Positions 39,246 to 43,980 of a stretch of DNA of 43,980 nucleotides are shown here, piece after piece (positions within the stretch are counted from its first letter, which is position 1; the number at the start of each line of letters is the position of its first letter). Both the position numbers and the translations under genes were made by a program. The notes beneath the pieces are model-generated. The model was not told where the DNA came from. It worked only from the letters and a program-made list of their open reading frames with translations, and did no database searches. Source of the stretch: a virus; IMG/VR virus record IMGVR_UViG_3300029826_000008, positions 1 to 43,980 of that record; one strand, 5' to 3'.

Positions 39246-39274
39246 ACAACTTGTTCGTCTAAAGGGTAAAAAAA
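39246..39274 (-). promoter_or_regulatory. Conserved 29-bp motif, site C
   Basis: Minus-strand bases 39274 to 39246 read TTTTTTTACCC, six free bases, CGAACAAGTTGT. The element begins two bases after the stop of the 39277-39543 gene and ends 6 bases before ATG 39239 (or touches GTG 39245). If transcription starts within or just after it, the putative small-terminase message would be nearly leaderless. Confidence 0.7.
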
Positions 39275-39276
39275 TA

Positions 39277-39543
39277 TCACTTCTTAGGCTTGTATTCCTC
39301 CAACATGATAGCCAGCACCAACCTCTTGTAAGTAAAATACTTCGGCTTCTTCTTGAACCGCCACCGGCTACGCTCCATCAAAATAGGCTCCAGCTTCTTT
39401 CTCCACTGCTTCCAAAAATCCCGCTCGCTCATACCAGGATTGATGAACTGCCGTATCTCGCGCATCCCCTCCAACCTCTCAGGGTCACGCTTATCGGGTA
39501 TCTCAACCGGGGCCTTGATGTTATCCTTGGTCTTGTACGCCAT
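39277..39543 (-). CDS. Basic HTH-like packaging-region protein
   Basis: 88 residues, strongly basic. 'INPGMSERDFWKQWRKKLEP' and 'KKPKYFTYKRLVLAIMLEEY' resemble a small phage protein with helix-turn-helix-like spacing found before terminase genes; DNA binding is likely from charge, role unknown. It could itself be the small terminase or a regulator. ATG 39543; only a weak GAG ribosome-binding sequence. Confidence 0.5.
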   Translation of the reverse strand: MAYKTKDNIKAPVEIPDKRDPERLEGMREIRQFINPGMSERDFWKQWRKKLEPILMERSRWRFKKKPKYFTYKRLVLAIMLEEYKPKK

Positions 39544-39562
39544 CGCTCTAACCTAACGATAA

Positions 39563-39598
39563 GGGTAACCGGCGCGGCTTTTTGCGTCCGGTTGACCC
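39563..39598 (-). other. Inverted repeat between genes
   Basis: GGGTAACCGG and CCGGTTGACCC form a 10-bp stem with one bulged G and a 15-base loop, in the 65-base gap between genes. There is no U-tract in either direction, so it is not a typical intrinsic terminator. It may be an RNA processing or stability element or a protein-binding site. Confidence 0.4.
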
Positions 39599-39608
39599 GC
39601 TGGTTATG

Positions 39609-40280
39609 CTATTTCCCGATCCATTCTGGGCAATGTTTCATCCATGTGTCGATTCTGTCCATATTGCCCTTGCAAATATGCCGGTATCCGTCCCGTGAAT
39701 CCTCGCCTATTTCATACGATGCGCAAGTGGCGCATGAATGAACATCCTCGTTTTCGTCGCATTCAAGGGCGTGTTTAATGGCAAGGTCCCGATCCGCATA
39801 TGTCCCACCACAAAAAGAGCATGTCCAGCTGTTGAAAATCAGACGTGTCTCATTCAATTTAGAACTGTCCTGTTCAAGCTCTGGCTCTGGAGTCACCGAA
39901 TAGCAGCTTTTGTTCCGGTAAATGTGGTCGTTCAAGAGCTTATATGCCGGACCGTCTTTTGGCACCAATGAAACAGTAGCAATAATGATCGGCAAATATT
40001 CACCGACAGCCCGAGAATATCCACCCAGAAAAGACGCGACCTCAAGGGCACTTTTACATATCTGCATCGGGACATTATCTTCCGCTGTCAAAAATATGTG
40101 CGTTTCTTTTTTATACGGCCCGTGCCCGTGTTCACAGTAAAGGCCCGAGGTTGGATGAAGGATTCTCGCCCCGGATTCTAATTCAGCATTCGCTTTCACT
40201 CTATTCATTTCCGGTGGATCGTCTGCCCACGGCGGATCTTCTCCGAACTGGAAACTTGAATCTATATCTTGCAATGACAT
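39609..40280 (-). CDS. Zinc-finger accessory protein
   Basis: 223 residues from ATG 40280, with the excellent site AAAGGAGGAATC. C-terminal third has a C2HC-type finger CSFCGGTYADRDLAIKHALE (about 155-175) and a second Cys cluster 'HSCATCASYEIGEDSR ... HIC ... HCPEWIG' typical of small phage zinc proteins. The middle has a helical 'AEDNVPMQICKSALEVASFL'. Function unknown; a nucleic-acid or protein-binding adaptor role is a guess. Confidence 0.6.
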   Translation of the reverse strand: MSLQDIDSSFQFGEDPPWADDPPEMNRVKANAELESGARILHPTSGLYCEHGHGPYKKETHIFLTAEDNVPMQICKSALEVASFLGGYSRAVGEYLPIIIATVSLVPKDGPAYKLLNDHIYRNKSCYSVTPEPELEQDSSKLNETRLIFNSWTCSFCGGTYADRDLAIKHALECDENEDVHSCATCASYEIGEDSRDGYRHICKGNMDRIDTWMKHCPEWIGK

Positions 40281-40297
40281 GATTCCTCCTTTGGAGC

Positions 40298-40537
40298 CTA
40301 ACAAGTCGTAACCGGAAACGGCGGCAACGGGTCTGCGCTTGTGTGGTCGCCCCAAGTTATCTCTGGAAGACGAATCGGTTGCGTGATTGGGCCATACACC
40401 TGCGGATACGGAACCATCCCCGGTGCCGGTCGCCCAAACAACCTGTCAAGGTCAGAATGCAGTTGCCGCGCCTCGTCCTCTCCCAACACAACCTTCTTCC
40501 CGCCAATCTCTATCTCTATGCCTGTGACCTTTTTCAT
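40298..40537 (-). CDS. Small hypothetical phage protein
   Basis: 79 residues: beta N-terminus MKKVTGIEIEIGGKKVVLGE, a short helix EARQLHSDLDRLFGR, then a Pro-rich C-terminus (PYPQVYGPITQPIRLPEITW). The N-terminal 'V-xx-IEI-GGKxV-L-x-EEAxxL-xxL' pattern recurs in small phage proteins of unknown function. ATG 40537 overlaps the upstream stop as ATGA. Confidence 0.6.
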   Translation of the reverse strand: MKKVTGIEIEIGGKKVVLGEDEARQLHSDLDRLFGRPAPGMVPYPQVYGPITQPIRLPEITWGDHTSADPLPPFPVTTC

Positions 40538-40869
40538 TGCGCCAACGCCTTCCCAACATCAAAAGATTTCCTGTCGTGAAACTCTGCAACCTTGCCATCG
40601 TTCCATTGACTGACAGGACGAAGATAGCCAACGACCCTGCTCCAGCATTCTACCGGCTGGAAATTCTTCAGAATAGGCTCACGCTCAAAACACTCGTCGC
40701 ACTTCAAATAAAACTTGTCTCGCGTATGCTCATACACCGCACCGCCCGTTACCAGAAACCCCTCGTCCGTTCGCTTGATTGTTACCTTTACTTCACAGTC
40801 GCAATCCTGGCACTTGCCGGTAAAGTCAACCTGATCCTTACATAACTCGGCTAATCTGTCTGCGTTCAT
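40534..40869 (-). CDS. Detached NrdD C-terminal zinc-domain-like protein
   Basis: 111 residues. Two cysteine pairs (CQDCDC about 20-25; CDEC about 57-60) are followed by 'CWSRVVGYLRPVSQWNDGKV' and 'AEFHDRKSF', which closely resembles the C-terminal tail of anaerobic ribonucleotide reductase NrdD ('SRVVGYLRPVS-WN-GK ... EF-DRK'). The reductase barrel, the active-site cysteines and the glycyl-radical site are absent; the gene is far too short for NrdD (about 600-700 residues). It may regulate or bind host NrdD or be an independent zinc domain. Its start directly follows the upstream stop. Confidence 0.65.
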   Translation of the reverse strand: MNADRLAELCKDQVDFTGKCQDCDCEVKVTIKRTDEGFLVTGGAVYEHTRDKFYLKCDECFEREPILKNFQPVECWSRVVGYLRPVSQWNDGKVAEFHDRKSFDVGKALAQ

Positions 40870-41118
40870 CTAATCCCCCGAAAGCGCCTCGCGCTTCTCC
40901 CTTAATTCCCGAATCTCCTTAACCAATTCTTTCTTGCGATTCTCCATCTTCTCAACATCGTGCTTGTCGTTCAGCCCCGCCTCCATCTTGTTGCCCATCA
41001 TCTGCGCCTCCTCTATCAATGCCAACATAGGCGCAAAATTGTACGTCTTGAAACAGGTCCGCATCTCTTCAAGTACATCACACAATGTCCGGTTCAAGTA
41101 TTCGTTGAAATAATCCAC
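40870..41118 (-). CDS. Small coiled-coil phage protein
   Basis: 82 residues starting at GTG 41118 with GGAGGGTAG before it. 'DYFNEYLNRTLCDVLEEMRT' is followed by 'FAPMLALIEEAQMMGNKMEA' and a strongly charged coiled coil (KKELVKEIRELREKREALSG). I recall similar proteins in phages of Gram-negative bacteria, without known function. Confidence 0.6.
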   Translation of the reverse strand: MDYFNEYLNRTLCDVLEEMRTCFKTYNFAPMLALIEEAQMMGNKMEAGLNDKHDVEKMENRKKELVKEIRELREKREALSGD

Positions 41119-41294
41119 CTACCCTCCCCAATTATCCCCCCGACGCCGGGAATATGTTTCACTGGCGGGCCGGACGCTAACCCGGCTTCCAGGCGCAAAA
41201 TCCTCATCAGCCTATACACTGGACTTGGATGAGCAATGCGTGTCTGCGACTTTCCACGCCGCCGCCAGCTCCCATAGCAGGGGGGCGCTATGGG
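41119..41294 (-). other. Gap with palindrome after methyltransferase gene
   Basis: 176 bases without a gene. Immediately after the methyltransferase stop is a perfect 8-bp inverted repeat CCCATAGC/GCTATGGG with an 8-base loop (41272-41295), but no U-tract follows, so it is not a classic terminator. A second hairpin (GCCGG/CCGGC) lies near 41165-41186. A weak TTGCTC ... TATAGG pair near 41212-41238 has too short a spacer to call a promoter. Confidence 0.45.
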
Positions 41295-43448
41295 CTAATT
41301 AAACAATTCCATCTGCCCAACACCAACCCTCGCCTTGGCTATCTCGTAAAACTCAACCTCGCGCTCTATCCCAATAAAATCAAACCCCTCAAGTAACGCC
41401 GCCTTGCCCGTAGAACCGGACCCCATAAACGGGTCCAATACAATTCCACCTGGTGGAGTAACCAGTCGGCACAAATACCGCATTAGCGAAGTTGGCTTCA
41501 CCGTAGGATGATTGTTCCCCTTGCCCCGGTCGGCCTTGGATGCCTTGGCGCAATAAAAGAAGCGGGCGGCAGAACCTCCATTGTCGTTATGACCGTATGT
41601 AACGTGCGGTAGGTCTTTACCCTTCGCAACACTTTTGAATTCTCCGTTGTTCCTGGCGTTTGCCTTGCTTGCCCCCGTCACCGGAAACAACGCAACCACT
41701 TCAGGGCTTCCATCGTGAATTAGGTTGGCTGGGAAACGACCAGTTCGCTCTGGCGTAACCATGTTTGTCCGCTCAAAGGTTCCTATTTTTGATTGCCCGG
41801 CTCGTAGCTCTGGCAATACATCCGTCCCAACCCGGCACCCATCAATGTTCAACCCACCACACCCATGCTTCAAAACATTCTGCGCTACCGTCCCCTCCAA
41901 AGGCTTCCGGGCTAAACAGATCGGCTCATGGGCGGGCTTCAGGGCAGTACCAAACCCTTCCCATTGGCGTGCCGCTTCGGTGGCAGGAGCGGTAATGCTT
42001 CCACACAACTCATGCGATGGGCGCAACCACCCATCATTCCCACCATTCGCATGAGGGCGAAAACTGCGCCCATAATTTCCTATCGTGTCCCCCTCAACCC
42101 CCGCAGCCTTGTCTATCGCCTTGCTCACATCCAAACTTTTGGGGAAGCCAGAATTGCCGGTCACGAATACTTTGCCGTTGCGCCGCGCCACAAATGCGCC
42201 TGAGGGGACACGGATACACCAAACCTTACCAACGTAATGGATAGGTTCTATCCGCGCCAGATCGGTTCTGGTGTGCCTCGATGCTCGTACAGTTTGTGAT
42301 CTCGATTGCTCGCAAACAGGATTAGGTTCTGAATTGAATTGTCTTGCGGATTGTGGTTTTTGTGATGAACAGTTTCTGTTCGTTTCAGAGGCCGCCCTAT
42401 CGCTTGTGCAACAAAAAGACGGTGTTCCATTACATATCCATCTTTCCTCGCCATCTGTAAAAACTCCACCGGACAACGGACATACTTTATCGGCTTGTAG
42501 TTCCCGTGCTTGCGGAAGTATGTCACCCCGCCCTTCCATGCCGGGTTTCTCTCGCCGGTCATCTTGGTTTTGCAGGATTCCCGGCTTTTGTCTGTCCAAC
42601 CGGCACGCCCCTTGCTCCCGTGCCTCGCCCACTCTTTCCCCCTCATCTTCCCGTTGCACTCCCTTGAACAAAACGGGGTCTTGACCCTCCTCAACCAAGC
42701 ATCCGGCTTCCATACTTTTTTGCCACACACGGGGCACACTATCACGCGCCCCTTGCGCTCGGATAACGGAACCACAACTCTCTTCGGCTTTGGGAAACAC
42801 TCCCTGCGACAATACTTGTTTCTCGACGCCTGCTCTTTCGTTTGGCAAGGGAAGATCGTTGAGCAAGTCTGGCAAACCTTCCAAAATGGGTACACTCGCT
42901 TTGCGTTCCCGTGCAACTTCTTCAGCAAGCTCGAACTTAAACGCTCCGCCTCGTTCAACAAGGCAGCGATGGTTTCTTGAGACAATTTGGTCTGTGTGAT
43001 CCGAGAAAATTCGGAAGGCGGTATCGTCGTATTCGTACACAACAAAATCTTGGATTGGTTGCCATTGATATTCATCATGCTCAGAATCATAACATAATGC
43101 GCGACCTTTGTCAATGGCTCTATGGTAAGGCTCCCACCGCCCGTCAATTAATAATTCAGTGTCCTCACTCAAACATCCGTACACCCACTCGACCATGTCC
43201 CTGATCTCAAACCCGGCATCCTCTATGTTCACAACCATCCTGTGATACGTCCGCGTCCCGCCAAACGCCAACATAAATCCACCCGGCTTCAATACACCAA
43301 ACACAGCCCGCCAAATATCAACAGAAGAAATATCGTAGTCCCACTTCTTCCCCATAAAACGCAACCCATACGGCGGGTCCGTAACAACCGAATCAACCAA
43401 ACCAACCCCAGGTAGAATGTCTAAGCAGTCGCCACAGTAGAGCCGCAA
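41295..43448 (-). CDS. Beta-class DNA methyltransferase, intein-containing
   Basis: 717 codons; 376 residues after removal of the 341-residue intein. Motif IV VTDPPYGLRF (about residues 22-31) precedes motif I LDPFMGSGSTGKAAL near the C-terminus, the order of beta-class N6-adenine/N4-cytosine methyltransferases. It would methylate phage DNA, protecting against or mimicking host restriction. The intein interrupts a conserved stretch, EWVYG-SGFPKSLDVSKAID, between the two motifs. Start is TTG 43448 with GGGGG upstream. It is the first gene of the minus-strand unit, behind a sigma70-like promoter. Confidence 0.88.
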   Translation of the reverse strand: MRLYCGDCLDILPGVGLVDSVVTDPPYGLRFMGKKWDYDISSVDIWRAVFGVLKPGGFMLAFGGTRTYHRMVVNIEDAGFEIRDMVEWVYGCLSEDTELLIDGRWEPYHRAIDKGRALCYDSEHDEYQWQPIQDFVVYEYDDTAFRIFSDHTDQIVSRNHRCLVERGGAFKFELAEEVARERKASVPILEGLPDLLNDLPLPNERAGVEKQVLSQGVFPKAEESCGSVIRAQGARDSVPRVWQKSMEAGCLVEEGQDPVLFKGVQREDEGERVGEAREQGACRLDRQKPGILQNQDDRREKPGMEGRGDILPQARELQADKVCPLSGGVFTDGEERWICNGTPSFCCTSDRAASETNRNCSSQKPQSARQFNSEPNPVCEQSRSQTVRASRHTRTDLARIEPIHYVGKVWCIRVPSGAFVARRNGKVFVTGNSGFPKSLDVSKAIDKAAGVEGDTIGNYGRSFRPHANGGNDGWLRPSHELCGSITAPATEAARQWEGFGTALKPAHEPICLARKPLEGTVAQNVLKHGCGGLNIDGCRVGTDVLPELRAGQSKIGTFERTNMVTPERTGRFPANLIHDGSPEVVALFPVTGASKANARNNGEFKSVAKGKDLPHVTYGHNDNGGSAARFFYCAKASKADRGKGNNHPTVKPTSLMRYLCRLVTPPGGIVLDPFMGSGSTGKAALLEGFDFIGIEREVEFYEIAKARVGVGQMELFN
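42153..43175 (-). mobile_element. Methyltransferase intein with out-of-frame insert
   Basis: 341 residues (92-432). Block A starts CLSEDTELLIDG, block B has 'IFSDHTDQIVSRNHRCLVER', and the N-half ends near 'ASVPIL' (about residue 189, base 42880). The C-half is 'PIHYVGKVWCIRVPSGAF' and 'VARRNGKVFVTGN', followed by extein Ser: class 1 with Cys1, and GN instead of the usual HN. Between the halves (about 42250-42880) this frame stays open for about 210 codons but gives a polar, domain-less sequence, because the DNA there encodes an HNH endonuclease in another frame. Removal restores EWVYGSGFPK. Confidence 0.88.
42248..42895 (-). CDS. HNH endonuclease nested out of frame in intein
   Basis: Open frame 43147-42248 on the same strand, shifted by one base from the methyltransferase-intein frame. 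Convincing sequence starts about 42895 (GTG, codon 85 of the open frame): a zinc finger CQTC ... CRREC, a second CPVCGKKVWKPDAW ... CSREC, the 'GERNPAWKGG' block frequent in homing enzymes, and an HNH domain 'MEHRLFVAQAIGRPLKR', 'TVHHKNHNPQDNSIQNLILF', 'NRDHKLYEH'. ATGs at 43078/43075 are other possible starts but lie over the intein's N-half coding. Stop at 42248 is just before block F. The gene thus fills exactly the endonuclease slot of an intein, out of frame. Translation start or frameshift mechanism unknown. Confidence 0.8.
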   Translation of the reverse strand: MYPFWKVCQTCSTIFPCQTKEQASRNKYCRRECFPKPKRVVVPLSERKGRVIVCPVCGKKVWKPDAWLRRVKTPFCSRECNGKMRGKEWARHGSKGRAGWTDKSRESCKTKMTGERNPAWKGGVTYFRKHGNYKPIKYVRCPVEFLQMARKDGYVMEHRLFVAQAIGRPLKRTETVHHKNHNPQDNSIQNLILFASNRDHKLYEHRGTPEPIWRG

Positions 43449-43482
43449 TCAAACCCCCATATTCGTCTTTCAAATACACCCC

Positions 43483-43530
43483 CTTCTACCACAAAAACTA
43501 CCACCCTGTCAAGAACTACTTGTTCCAATT
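43483..43530 (-). promoter_or_regulatory. Sigma70-like promoter with operator-like site
   Basis: Minus strand: perfect -35 TTGACA (43512-43507), 18-base spacer, -10 TAGAAG (43488-43483; 4 of 6), 35 bases before the methyltransferase TTG start. Directly upstream of the -35 box is GGAACAAGTAGTTC (about 43524-43511), a one-mismatch relative of the CGAACAASTTGT arm of the three conserved motifs. Suggests shared control by one DNA-binding protein. Confidence 0.5.
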
Positions 43531-43980
43531 ACCCCAAGCCACCACCCTAAACCACCACAATTCCATTTTCCTTAGCAATTTCCGTACAGTATAAGAAGTT
43601 TTCAGCAATAACAGGCTTCTACGCATACCCGATTTTCCCGAAATCAATTTCCCGAACAATTCCGGTTCTCTATTAAAAAGATTCCCGGAGAAAATCCCTA
43701 ATTTTTGAAAATCCCAACCGCTACCTCCCCTATCGAGACTCCTACTTGCATATAAAAAGAGTACTTATTTTTCTGGAAAAAGGGACGGGATAAAAGGTTT
43801 TCCATGAATTTAACTGTTTTTGGGCTGGAGGGGGCATAAAAGGTTTTGCTCGGAAATCCCTGTTTTTGGGCTCGGGGGCAACTACTACCCTACTACCGAG
43901 TGCGCCGCCGGAAGGGTACCCACCCACCCCGTACCAGGGGGCAAGGCACCGATGATCCCCGCCGGTACAGGTTCGCGGGG
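43531..43980. other. 450-base control region, no gene seen
   Basis: No supported gene on either strand; short frames have no ribosome-binding site. Contains C-rich then AT-rich stretches (TATAAAAAG near 43750-43758), a two-copy 46-bp direct repeat (43788-43879) and a GC-rich end. Since minus-strand genes begin to its left, it may be a divergent promoter or origin region towards genes beyond the window. Confidence 0.5.
43788..43879. repeat. 46-bp direct repeat, two copies
   Basis: Copies at 43788-43833 and 43834-43879. Both contain ATAAAAGGTTTT (43790, 43836) and CTGTTTTTGGGCT (43814, 43860) at exactly the same offset of 46 bases, with variable bases between. The constant spacing of two conserved blocks suggests two adjacent protein-binding sites or iterons. 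Confidence 0.8.

Noticed and set aside
42248-43175. Sequencing error as explanation for the HNH frame
   Set aside because: A single indel would also break the frame of the intein C-half; two exactly compensating indels at both junctions would be needed. Not excluded, but less likely; kept as the refutation test.
43742-43927. 61-codon minus-strand ORF in the control region
   Set aside because: Starts at a GTG without ribosome-binding site, overlaps the 46-bp direct repeats and has a non-protein-like composition.
1-43980. tRNA genes
   Set aside because: No cloverleaf with a recognisable T-arm and anticodon arm was found by eye on either strand; a tRNAscan run would be needed for certainty.

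Overview
The window is most of the late (morphogenesis and lysis) half of a tailed, podovirus-like bacteriophage or prophage, probably from a Gram-negative host. Support: terminase large subunit, portal, scaffold, major capsid protein (MCP), a head-tail adaptor-like protein, a huge internal virion protein with a lytic transglycosylase domain, no tape-measure or sheath gene, a T4-type endolysin, a lipobox lipoprotein, and an outer-membrane beta-barrel protein with signal peptide and C-terminal Phe. No integrase, repressor, polymerase, helicase or primase is visible, so replication and lysogeny genes must lie outside the window if they exist.

Layout. Two short genes at 103-763 are on the plus strand. 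From 769 to 43448 nearly everything is on the minus strand and tightly packed, with many ATGA, GTGA, TAATG or TGATG stop/start overlaps. In order of transcription (right to left): a control region with a 46-bp direct repeat and a sigma70-like promoter (43.45-43.98 kb); an adenine/cytosine-N4 methyltransferase with an intein (41.3-43.4); small zinc-binding and accessory genes (39.3-41.1); putative small terminase, large terminase with a second intein, portal (33.2-39.2); small regulators or accessory genes (31.4-33.2); a leader with a terminator, then scaffold and MCP, the latter split by a group I intron (28.4-31.3); head, adaptor and neck-like proteins (24.4-28.3); tail fibre, repeat and adhesin proteins (13.5-24.4), including an outer-membrane protein and a small multi-span membrane protein; coiled-coil and internal virion proteins (4.3-13.5); lysis cassette (2.1-4.2); accessory genes including a metallophosphoesterase (0.77-2.1).

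Most striking points. (1) Three conserved genes each carry a different self-splicing element: a probable class 3 intein with a LAGLIDADG endonuclease in the terminase P-loop, a group I intron with a LAGLIDADG endonuclease in the MCP, and a methyltransferase intein whose endonuclease slot holds an HNH gene in another reading frame of the same strand. (2) A 29-bp motif of constant architecture (TTTTTTTACCC, six free bases, CGAACAASTTGT, read on the minus strand) occurs three times, each directly after a stop codon and directly before the packaging/head, tail-fibre and lysis gene groups. It is the best candidate for a phage-specific promoter or operator. (3) Modular repeat proteins share blocks: a 22-residue repeat in two tail genes, 66-bp near-identical repeats in an adhesin, and a coiled-coil segment copied between genes 21 kb apart.

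All calls come from reading the sequence and from recalled family features; no searches were run.
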